A stretch of 5,863 bases of DNA from Flectobacillus sp. (GCA_029865665.1 JARXAV010000166.1:1-5863); one strand, 5' to 3'. Counted from the first letter of the stretch, positions 1 to 4,444 are shown. Notes: generated by a model from the sequence alone, not told the origin. Numbers and translations are program-made.

Positions 1-1
1 T

Positions 2-415
2 ATTCTGGGAGTGGTGTCTGGAGTATCGTCGATTCTGAAACCCGATACAGCTAGTCCAGATTATACAGCAACGACTAAGAAAACGACAAAGGCAAAGATT
101 CAAAAAGCGTCTTTTTTACCTGATGCGAACGATGAATTTAAGATAGAAGTTTTTTATGAAAGTGCAAGGAAAGCTGATGCAACAGATTTAGTAAATTTGA
201 TTAGTAGCAAAACCGCTTATACGGTCATAAAAACACCGTTAACTGCCTCTAAAAAGGCAAGCTTGAAAATCCATGATAGTCAAATACGTCATGAATTATC
301 AGAACAAAAAGTAGCGAGTAAATTGAAATCAATAGGAGAGGAAGTAGCGAGTCTTCGATTGAAGCAAATAACAAGTAATTCGCCCAATTATGTGAGTGTT
401 TTTATTTGTGAGTAA
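2..415 (+). CDS. C-terminal part of an unidentified protein (5' end outside window)
   Basis: The reading frame is open to the left edge of the window, so this is probably the 3' end of a longer gene. GTG codons at 11 and 14 are not convincing starts. The visible part begins with a short hydrophobic stretch (ILGVVSGVSSIL), followed by a Thr/Lys-rich linker and then about 90 residues of apparent alpha/beta character. That region begins FKIEVFY, contains KIHDSQIRHEL in the middle, and ends in a beta-like tail YVSVFICE. The order of an 'IEVFY' strand, a helix, an 'IR' strand and a terminal hydrophobic strand is vaguely like small LytR_C or SPOR-type domains, but I do not recognise the family. The last seven codons lie inside a repeat that recurs at 2464-2559. 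A strong terminator follows 8 bases after the stop. The gene is real as judged by frame length and clean termination; the function is unknown. Confidence 0.65.
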   Translation: MLGVVSGVSSILKPDTASPDYTATTKKTTKAKIQKASFLPDANDEFKIEVFYESARKADATDLVNLISSKTAYTVIKTPLTASKKASLKIHDSQIRHELSEQKVASKLKSIGEEVASLRLKQITSNSPNYVSVFICE

Positions 416-423
416 CATAGCAA

Positions 424-473
424 TAAATAAAAAGACCTCTGACTACACAACTGGTCAGAGGTCTTTTTATTTA
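424..473 (+). terminator. Bidirectional Rho-independent terminator after the left-hand gene
   Basis: A perfect 20-bp stem (424-443 paired with 454-473) encloses a 10-base loop. The GC-rich core is GACCTCTGAC / GTCAGAGGTC. It is flanked by AAAAA on the left and TTTTT on the right, so it can stop transcription from either side. It starts 8 bases after the stop codon of the upstream gene. A degenerate second copy lies at 2500-2541. Confidence 0.9.
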
Positions 474-488
474 GAGACGGATGGTAGC
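471..488 (-). pseudogene. Residual 3' tip of a myo-inositol oxygenase gene
   Basis: Read on the minus strand this stretch encodes ATIRL and a stop. It aligns without gaps to the last five codons of the intact oxygenase gene (ATIRF, stop, 2542-2559). It is a remnant made by duplication or insertion at the gene junction, not an expressed gene. Beyond 488 the similarity to the oxygenase is lost. Confidence 0.6.
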
Positions 489-538
489 TCCACTAGGGTA
501 GCTCCACTAGGGTAGCTCCACTAGGGTAGCTCCACTAC
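483..538. repeat. Tandem array, 4 x 14 bp (GGTAGCTCCACTAG)
   Basis: Four head-to-tail units of 14 bp are present (483-496, 497-510, 511-524, 525-538). The first three are identical and the fourth differs only in its last base. The unit begins with GGTAGC, the final six bases of the left direct-repeat copy, so the array probably grew by slippage from the recombination junction. Fourteen is not a multiple of three and no convincing gene crosses the array. It is too short and has no spacers, so it is not a CRISPR array. Confidence 0.95.
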
Positions 539-715
539 GGATTATAAATCCTTTTTATCTATGCTTCGACTTGCGTTGCACTAACAAGTCGAAGAGTGGG
601 ATTATGACGGATAAACTTTATCGTTTAGTTAAATTCTGGGAGCTTTTATTTTCCAAAGCACATTTACTCAAAACCATTAACATCTTGTTCATTCGGTTAT
701 TTTTTATTATTTTAT
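539..715. other. Non-coding leader region of the GNAT-like cassette
   Basis: Between the tandem array and the ATG at 716 I see no gene. The region holds a perfect inverted repeat (564-594) and then AT-rich DNA that probably contains the promoter of the two-gene cassette, although no good match to the Bacteroidota TTG / TAnnTTTG pattern is visible. The frame of the downstream gene stays open back to a TAG at 626-628 but has no ATG before 716. Confidence 0.5.
556..594. repeat. REP-like inverted repeat with 10-bp perfect stem
   Basis: CTTCGACTTG (564-573) pairs perfectly with CAAGTCGAAG (585-594) across an 11-base loop. No T-run follows on either strand, so it is not an obvious intrinsic terminator. 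Its left flank and arm (TATCTATGCTTCGACTTG, 556-573) closely match 2407-2425 at the far side of the accessory block, with one substitution and one extra base. This suggests a dispersed intergenic repeat family. Confidence 0.7.
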
Positions 716-1252
716 ATGGTGAATTCTGAAAACCAATACCACTTAACGATTGAGATTGATAAGCTTACAAATAGTATTCTGAATACCTTAACCCAAGAGA
801 GTGTTCAAACGGATGTTCAACCTTTATCAAAAGACGATTTAAAGACCATCACTAAGAAAAATGGATGGTTATTCTCTTGGAAGTCAGAGGCTAAACTAGA
901 TGACAGAATATTATTAAAACTAGTTACGCTTGATGACCCAAAGACAATACAAGGTTTGGTGAGTATAAGTGATTACGGTGATCATTATTATTTACATCTT
1001 GTAGAAAGTGCTCCTTTCAACTTAGGTAAAGCGAAACTATATCAAGGAGTTCCTGGTAACTTATTTGCCTATGCTTGTAAAGTTTCTTGGAACAAAGGAT
1101 ATGAAGGTTTTGTTGCTTTTACATCTAAAACGTTGTTGATTAAACATTACGAGAAAAGTTTAGGTGCTACCCATGTGGGAGGACATAAAATGGTAATATT
1201 TCCCCATGAAGCCTTAACATTAATTAGACAATATTATCCATCAAATAACTAA
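716..1252 (+). CDS. GNAT-like (acetyltransferase-fold) protein of unknown substrate
   Basis: This 178-residue protein has a poorly characterised N-terminal half (1-95) and a C-terminal half that reads like the core of a GNAT domain. The segment LYQGVPGNLFAYACKVS (108-124) sits where the acyl-CoA pyrophosphate loop and following helix are expected, with a degenerate Q-G-V-P-G loop. It is followed by GYEGFVAF (128-135), KTLLIKHYEKSLGA (138-151) and a final strand around KMVIF (158-162), the usual order of strand, 'HYEK-LGA' helix and last strand. I know the 'G-N-L-A-A-C-S-KGY-GFVAF-K-L-HYEK-LGA' pattern from uncharacterised Bacteroidota proteins annotated as hypothetical or GNAT family. The ATG at 716 is the only reasonable start; there is no Shine-Dalgarno, as is usual in this phylum. 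Only 4 bases separate it from the next gene, so the two are surely co-transcribed and end at the terminator at 1474. Substrate, and whether it is a toxin, repressor-linked or metabolic protein, are unknown. Confidence 0.75.
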   Translation: MVNSENQYHLTIEIDKLTNSILNTLTQESVQTDVQPLSKDDLKTITKKNGWLFSWKSEAKLDDRILLKLVTLDDPKTIQGLVSISDYGDHYYLHLVESAPFNLGKAKLYQGVPGNLFAYACKVSWNKGYEGFVAFTSKTLLIKHYEKSLGATHVGGHKMVIFPHEALTLIRQYYPSNN

Positions 1253-1256
1253 CAAA

Positions 1257-1442
1257 ATGGGATATATAAAAGAACCAGAAGGTATTGATTTCATTGTCGC
1301 ACCTTCTACTTTCACGACACAGGATAGGCAATTAATTAGTAACATTATTGCTAATTATAAGAAAACACGCACCTTCACAAAACCAACTATGTTTCCTTTG
1401 CTCCAAAGTCTTAAAAAACGAATCAGACAGAAACATGTTTAG
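1257..1442 (+). CDS. Small conserved-looking partner protein of the GNAT-like gene
   Basis: The product is 61 residues, beginning MGYIKEPEGIDFIVAPSTF and continuing with a predicted helix (about 23-35, DRQLISNIIANYKK) and a very basic C terminus (KKRIRQKHV). The 'YI-EP-GIDF-V' opening followed by a polar helix is a pattern I associate with short Bacteroidota proteins encoded directly after GNAT-like genes of this type; that is recall, not a search. The ATG lies 4 bases after the upstream stop, which supports translational coupling. No ribbon-helix-helix or helix-turn-helix motif is evident, so it is not a classical GNAT-toxin antitoxin. A shorter minus-strand frame overlaps its end but looks like a shadow. 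The role is unknown; a binding partner or regulator of the upstream protein is the simplest inference. Confidence 0.7.
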   Translation: MGYIKEPEGIDFIVAPSTFTTQDRQLISNIIANYKKTRTFTKPTMFPLLQSLKKRIRQKHV

Positions 1443-1473
1443 GTAAAATGATAGTAAGAATTTAATATCACAG

Positions 1474-1514
1474 AGCCAAGTTTGTCTTTTAAAGATGGAC
1501 TTGGCTATTTTTTT
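1474..1514 (+). terminator. Rho-independent terminator of the GNAT-like cassette
   Basis: AGCCAAGT (1474-1481) pairs with ACTTGGCT (1499-1506). The stem continues inward, with three G-U pairs, to about 15 bp around a 3-base loop. A run of seven Ts follows at 1508-1514. It lies about 30 bases after the stop of the small gene and closes the two-gene unit. Confidence 0.92.
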
Positions 1515-1528
1515 ATTAGAAATCACCG

Positions 1529-1639
1529 ACTAGTTCAAGTTTGCAACTTGGACTATTTTATGTTCCAACTACCTCTATTTTTCAGTTACAAACTGAAAAT
1601 ATTACCAGTACATTTACGCTTTGCTAAACTTGAGCTAGT
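1529..1639. repeat. 111-bp MITE/REP-like element with imperfect terminal inverted repeats
   Basis: The left end (ACTAGTTCAAGTTTGCAA, 1529-1546) matches the reverse complement of the right end (1621-1639, ACTAGCTCAAGTTTAGCAA) with one substitution and one gap. Inside are two more hairpins: an 11-bp stem at 1531-1555 (loop TGC) and a 9-bp stem TTTTCAGTT / AACTGAAAA at 1579-1599. There is no gene inside. The end motif recurs at 2414-2432 on the other side of the immunity-like gene. The size and palindromic ends fit a small non-autonomous or REP-type element; no target-site duplication was identified. Confidence 0.55.
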
Positions 1640-1650
1640 GAGAGAAGGTA

Positions 1651-2397
1651 TTAATGTATTGCATCCACTTCTATACACGCTATATTATTTACATACAAAC
1701 CAGATACATTATTATTAATTAATTCATTTGCTAATTCTTCTGAAAAGTAAAACGCATTTTTTCGTCTAACTAATAAGTTCTCAAAAAGTAGAATAGAATA
1801 TGTTTTATCTAATTTTTTTAGGAATAAGAACTCCGTATTTACAACTTCATCATATCTTTCAAACGTTTCCCATTTTGAATTTAATTCCTCTATATTTTCA
1901 ATTTGGATATTCTCTTTAATAAATACCCTACCAGGATAAACACCAGTACTAAAAGTAGTTTTTTGAAAGTCTATTTTATTCTTGACTGAATTATCAAAAA
2001 TGATATGTACCATATACATCTTTTCAGATATGGGGATGAAATCTTCTCTTGGAATATCTTCTGTACCATAAAAAAAATTTACAGGATAAATAGTAAAATT
2101 GGGGTTATCATACTTTCTAAGTATAGAGAAAACTTTTTCATTGATAAAAAAACTGTTTTCCATACCTTGTCCCCACAAAAGATCGTTAAAATGCCAACTT
2201 TCTATAAAAAAATCAGGGATAACTATATTATTAACTTTTTTATATTGAATCGGATTTTTTAATAATGAAATAAACCCTTTCTTTACCATAAGATCATGGT
2301 TATCATCTTCTCTATTTATTATGTATCTCCCATACGAGTAGTTTGGGTATTCAAAATCTATCTCAAAAAATTTCATATCATCTTGGTAGTTTTTCAT
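1651..2397 (-). CDS. Imm11/DUF1629-like immunity protein (tentative), orphan
   Basis: This 248-residue protein has no signal peptide or membrane segment and is rich in Phe, Tyr, Asn, Glu and Lys. The C-terminal third (SILLFENLLVRRKNAFYFSEELANELINNN then VSGLYV, 201-236) matches the layout I know from the Imm11/DUF1629 group of polymorphic-toxin immunity proteins: a 'lFr'-type strand, 'vSe-La--l' helix and a closing 'GL-v' strand. The middle contains NPNFTIYPVNFF (98-109) and IENIEELNSKWETFERYDE (166-184). Such proteins bind and neutralise a cognate secreted toxin in the cytoplasm. A second start at residue 8 (MKFFEIDF, ATG at 2376-2374) is plausible and would begin more like its relatives. 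The gene is clearly more AT-rich than its neighbours (14 G+C of 60 at 2041-2100, 10 of 60 at 2221-2280, against 26 of 60 in enolase at 4981-5040). No toxin gene adjoins it. The family call is from pattern memory. Confidence 0.6.
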   Translation of the reverse strand: MKNYQDDMKFFEIDFEYPNYSYGRYIINREDDNHDLMVKKGFISLLKNPIQYKKVNNIVIPDFFIESWHFNDLLWGQGMENSFFINEKVFSILRKYDNPNFTIYPVNFFYGTEDIPREDFIPISEKMYMVHIIFDNSVKNKIDFQKTTFSTGVYPGRVFIKENIQIENIEELNSKWETFERYDEVVNTEFLFLKKLDKTYSILLFENLLVRRKNAFYFSEELANELINNNVSGLYVNNIACIEVDAIH

Positions 2398-2406
2398 TTG
2401 CTAATC

Positions 2407-2432
2407 TATCTAATGCTTAGACTTGAACTAGT
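2407..2432. repeat. Dispersed repeat copy at the right side of the accessory block
   Basis: TATCTAATGCTTAGACTTG (2407-2425) matches 556-573 except for one substitution and one extra base. The overlapping stretch 2414-2432 (ending ACTTGAACTAGT) matches 1622-1639 in direct orientation, and its last 12 bases are the exact reverse complement of 1529-1540. The immunity-like gene is therefore bracketed by related short repeats about 0.8 kb apart. Confidence 0.6.
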
Positions 2433-2485
2433 TATCGAACGTTGGAACACTTGTGCCAGTGGGGAGTGTGTTTATTTGTGAATAG
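2432..2485 (+). pseudogene. Decayed 3' tip of a paralogue of the left-hand gene
   Basis: Read in the frame equivalent to the left-hand gene, this stretch encodes a tail ending VPVGSVFICE and a stop. The intact gene ends NYVSVFICE at 415. The last six codons plus stop are inside the direct repeat; the residues before them only loosely resemble the intact gene. An in-frame TAG at 2429-2431 shows there is no longer gene attached. It is a remnant, probably of the original gene end displaced by the insertion or of an alternative allele. Confidence 0.5.
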
Positions 2486-2559
2486 GATAGCAATAAAATA
2501 AAAAGACCTCTAACTACACAATTAGTCAGAGGTCTTCTTATTTAGAAACGGATGGTAGC
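2464..2559 (+). repeat. Right copy of the 95/96-bp direct repeat bounding the accessory block
   Basis: This copy matches 394-488 (nine substitutions, one indel). Here the reverse-complement coding part belongs to the intact myo-inositol oxygenase (last five codons ATIRF and stop), while the left-gene part is only a remnant. The hairpin has picked up stem mismatches relative to the left copy, so the two copies have diverged for some time or came from different strains. Confidence 0.85.
2500..2541 (-). terminator. Terminator of myo-inositol oxygenase (degenerate copy)
   Basis: GACCTCTAACT (2505-2515) pairs with AGTCAGAGGTC (2524-2534), with one A-C mismatch, across an 8-base loop. On the minus strand the stem is followed by TTTTT (complement of 2500-2504), which suits termination of the oxygenase gene ending at 2542. 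On the plus strand the T-run is interrupted by a C. Confidence 0.8.
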
Positions 2560-3420
2560 AGGTAGGTATTTAGCCACTAATTCCTCGTAATACGGACGTA
2601 ATGCTTTTGCATCTGGTGGTACGGGAACTTTTGAATAAAGGTCATAAGGGTTGAACTTATCTACCCATTCAAACATTTTGTGGTCATGTTCTGACATTAA
2701 ATGGTCATACGCATTTTCACGGTGTTGTGAATAGAATGAGTGATAACGAATCATGTATAAAGCCTCTTCTGGTAAATAAGGCTTCATGATTTGGTATAAA
2801 TATTCATCGTGTCCCCATGACATTTTTACATTTTTCAACCCACAATTAGGCTCGTAAACACCGTATTTTGTGTTATAACGTTCGTCTTGGCTATCTGGAT
2901 TTGCTTCAAAGAATTCAGGATAAACAATTTTATCTGAATGCTTACAACCCACTGGGAAGGTATCGCCCACAACAGCCCACTGAGGCTCGCCGAATAGACA
3001 TAATACTTTACCTAAATCGTGTATAAAGCCTGTTAATACAAACCAATCTGGATGACCATCCGCACGGATTGCCTCTGAAGTTTGCATTAAGTGTTGTAAC
3101 TGATCTAAACTCGTATCAGGGTCAGAATCATCTATTAAGGTATTTAGGAAGTCAACAGCGTCCCAAATTGACATTTCTCTTTTGTTGAAAGCCAAAAACT
3201 CACGCTCTTTTTCTACCACAAAATCATACGTTTGATACGTATGGTTCAGACGATAAAATTCTCTTACAGTATCTACACGTTCTGAATCAGTATAGTTACG
3301 GTATTCTTCTTTTGATTTGTCAGTCGCTTCTGGATCTGGGTAGCGTAGTAATACATCATCTTCCCATTCTTCAATGCTTGCTAGTGGAGAAATTTCCTTC
3401 TCGTTAAATTGTGTATTCAT
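2542..3420 (-). CDS. miox: Inositol oxygenase (myo-inositol to D-glucuronate)
   Basis: This 292-residue cytoplasmic enzyme uses a mixed-valent di-iron centre and O2 to cleave myo-inositol to D-glucuronate (EC 1.13.99.1). It shows the family's hallmark runs: YRLNHTYQTYDFVVEKEREF (56-75), DDSDPDTSLDQLQHLMQT (97-114), RADGHPDWFVLTGFIHDLGK (119-138), GEPQWAVVGDTFPVGC (144-159) and IRYHSFY (224-230). All six expected iron ligands are present: His123, His134, Asp135, His204 (in SWGHDEYLY), His227 and Asp260 (in NPYDLYSK). Lys138 matches the substrate-binding lysine. Length is close to that of animal and plant enzymes, so it is full length. The family is best known from eukaryotes, with scattered bacterial members including Bacteroidota. 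No other inositol or uronate genes are in the window. An LacI-type palindrome lies about 85-100 bases upstream, suggesting sugar-responsive control. Confidence 0.97.
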   Translation of the reverse strand: MNTQFNEKEISPLASIEEWEDDVLLRYPDPEATDKSKEEYRNYTDSERVDTVREFYRLNHTYQTYDFVVEKEREFLAFNKREMSIWDAVDFLNTLIDDSDPDTSLDQLQHLMQTSEAIRADGHPDWFVLTGFIHDLGKVLCLFGEPQWAVVGDTFPVGCKHSDKIVYPEFFEANPDSQDERYNTKYGVYEPNCGLKNVKMSWGHDEYLYQIMKPYLPEEALYMIRYHSFYSQHRENAYDHLMSEHDHKMFEWVDKFNPYDLYSKVPVPPDAKALRPYYEELVAKYLPATIRF

Positions 3421-3452
3421 CTTGTTGGATGGCTGTTTGATTCTTTTTTTTA

Positions 3453-3460
3453 CAATAATA
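3453..3460 (-). promoter_or_regulatory. Possible -7 box for inositol oxygenase
   Basis: On the minus strand this reads TATTATTG, matching five of six fixed positions of the Bacteroidota -7 consensus TAnnTTTG. It lies about 33 bases upstream of the ATG in a very AT-rich stretch. No TTG at the usual -33 spacing is visible, so the match is weak. Confidence 0.25.
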
Positions 3461-3503
3461 GATATAAATAATATGATATAAATGTTTCGAACAATCTATT
3501 TTT

Positions 3504-3521
3504 ATTGCAAACGTTTGTAAT
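3504..3521. promoter_or_regulatory. LacI/GalR-family-like operator upstream of inositol oxygenase
   Basis: The 18-bp stretch ATTGCAAACGTTTGTAAT is palindromic at 8 of 9 base pairs around a central CG, with the core CAAACGTTTG. This is the classic shape of LacI/GalR/CcpA-type operators. It lies 84-101 bases upstream of the oxygenase ATG, in the intergenic space before the next gene on the same strand. Control of the oxygenase by a carbohydrate-sensing LacI-family regulator is inferred; the regulator gene is not in the window. Confidence 0.6.
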
Positions 3522-3615
3522 TATTTCAGCGGTACAGAGGAAGATGTGTACTAAGATAAGTGAGTGATTTACAATAGGCTATCCTGATTTAACTTCTAGT
3601 GTCAAAGTTAGTATA

Positions 3616-3662
3616 AGAATTGCCAACTATTCAAACATTGACAATTCTAGGATTGTAATCCT
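3616..3662 (-). terminator. Adjacent hairpins after the rhodanese-thioredoxin gene (weak terminator candidate)
   Basis: Two inverted repeats abut directly after the stop codon on the minus strand: AGGATT/AATCCT with a 2-base loop (3649-3662) and AGAATTG/CAATTCT with a long 19-base loop (3616-3648). No T-run follows, so intrinsic termination is doubtful. They could protect the mRNA 3' end. Confidence 0.3.
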
Positions 3663-4367
3663 TTATTCTGCTACTAATTCTCTCAATGCTTTTTCTTCTT
3701 GATAACCAATACTTCGCATAGAAGGTTTTCCATTTTTGAAGATTAAGAACGTCGGGATTTCGTCAATAGCGTAACTTGCCATTAACGCTTTGTTTTGGTC
3801 GGCATCCACTTTTACGAATAGTACTTTGCCTTTCAGTTCTTCCGAAAGCTTTTCGATGGTTGGCATCATTTTGATACATGGTCCGCACCATTTCGCATAA
3901 AAATCAAGTACTACGATTTTATGAGTACTAACCAATTTTTCAATGTCTGCTGCTGTAAAACCTTGTTGAGTTGGAGTCGTAGGGGCTTCGATAGGCTTTT
4001 GTTTGGCCGTCCATTGTAAGTAACCTCCTTTTAAATCATAAACGGTGTTGAATCCATTTTGACGTAAAATTTCTACCGCTGCTGCACTGCGAGCCCCTGC
4101 AAGGCAATACACAAAAACAGGTTTTGTTTTATCAAGCTCCTTAATTTGTGCTTGGAAATTAGGGTTGCGATAATCAATGTTTTGAGCCTTTACCAAATGT
4201 CCTTTTGAAAATTCATCAGGGGTACGAACATCTAGGAGGATAGGAGTGCTTGTTGCCGAATATGTTTTGTCAAATTCGTCAACTGGCAAAACTTGTGATA
4301 AGCCCTTGCCGTAAAATACCGTAGCTATGGCTAGGGTTAATATGATTTTTGACATATAATGTTTCAT
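3663..4367 (-). CDS. Secreted rhodanese-thioredoxin fusion protein
   Basis: The product is 234 residues. A signal peptide covers about 1-24 (KII-LTLAIATVFYGKGLSQ, likely cut after GLSQ), pointing to the periplasm; there is no lipobox cysteine. A rhodanese domain follows (about 26-125) with LLDVRTPDEFSKGHL (44-58) and the active-site loop CLAGARS, with Cys88 as persulfide-forming residue. A thioredoxin domain fills about 135-234, with FYAKWCGPC (156-164; Cys161 and Cys164 as redox pair) and the cis-proline in EIPTF (Pro205). Both catalytic sites look intact. A short Pro/Thr-rich linker joins the domains. Likely role: periplasmic thiol/disulfide and sulfane-sulfur chemistry. ATG at 4367 is taken as start; the Met at residue 5 is an alternative that leaves the signal peptide workable. 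It is divergent from enolase and co-directional with inositol oxygenase, but 242 bases separate it from the latter, so they are probably separate units. Confidence 0.93.
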   Translation of the reverse strand: MKHYMSKIILTLAIATVFYGKGLSQVLPVDEFDKTYSATSTPILLDVRTPDEFSKGHLVKAQNIDYRNPNFQAQIKELDKTKPVFVYCLAGARSAAAVEILRQNGFNTVYDLKGGYLQWTAKQKPIEAPTTPTQQGFTAADIEKLVSTHKIVVLDFYAKWCGPCIKMMPTIEKLSEELKGKVLFVKVDADQNKALMASYAIDEIPTFLIFKNGKPSMRSIGYQEEKALRELVAE

Positions 4368-4436
4368 TTTTCTTTGTATTAATGTTATGGGATTATGAAA
4401 GAATTAGAAAAGTACAAGGAATCTTGAAAAAACGTT

Positions 4437-4444
4437 TATTTTTG
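4437..4444 (+). promoter_or_regulatory. Candidate -7 promoter box for enolase
   Basis: TATTTTTG is an exact match to the Bacteroidota -7 consensus TAnnTTTG. It lies about 140 bases upstream of the enolase ATG, which would give a long 5' leader containing the palindrome at 4479-4496. The nearest TTG (4424-4426) is too close to serve as the -33 element, so confidence is moderate. Confidence 0.4.

Larger units (their letters stand above)
394..488 (+). repeat. Left copy of the 95/96-bp direct repeat bounding the accessory block
   Basis: This stretch aligns with 2464-2559 with nine substitutions and one single-base indel (86 of 96 positions by hand). It contains three things: the last codons of the left-hand gene (encoding SVFICE, then TAA), a bidirectional hairpin terminator, and the reverse complement of the last five codons plus stop of myo-inositol oxygenase (ATIRL, stop). 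Similarity ends abruptly after GGTAGC, where a tandem 14-bp array begins. The copy is best explained as one side of an insertion or duplication at the original tail-to-tail gene junction. Confidence 0.85.

Noticed and set aside
483..538. Possible CRISPR array
   Set aside because: Units are 14 bp, directly adjacent, without spacers; it is a simple tandem repeat.
564..594. Possible integron attC site (GTTG/CAAC-like bases in a hairpin)
   Set aside because: The loop and arms do not contain correctly placed RYYYAAC and GTTRRRY core sites, and no integron integrase is visible.
1332..1526. Minus-strand open frame of 64 codons across the end of the small gene
   Set aside because: It overlaps the better-supported plus-strand gene and runs through the terminator hairpin; composition is typical of a chance frame.
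1482..1718. Plus-strand open frame of 78 codons
   Set aside because: It starts inside a terminator, crosses the palindromic repeat element and overlaps the end of the immunity-like gene antisense.
1529..2432. 12-bp perfect inverted repeats as ends of an insertion sequence carrying the immunity-like gene
   Set aside because: No transposase lies between them, similarity stops after 12 bp on both sides, and one perfect 12-bp match is expected by chance in a window this size. Kept only as part of a repeat family.
2005..2481. Plus-strand open frames at 2005-2262 and 2296-2481
   Set aside because: They are antisense to the immunity-like gene, low-complexity and rich in Ile/Phe/Lys because of the AT-rich DNA. 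The second runs into the direct repeat in a different frame from the remnant tail.
3483..3493. TGTTTCGAACA as a second operator half for the LacI-like site
   Set aside because: The symmetry is short and the core differs from CAAACGTTTG; not distinguishable from chance.
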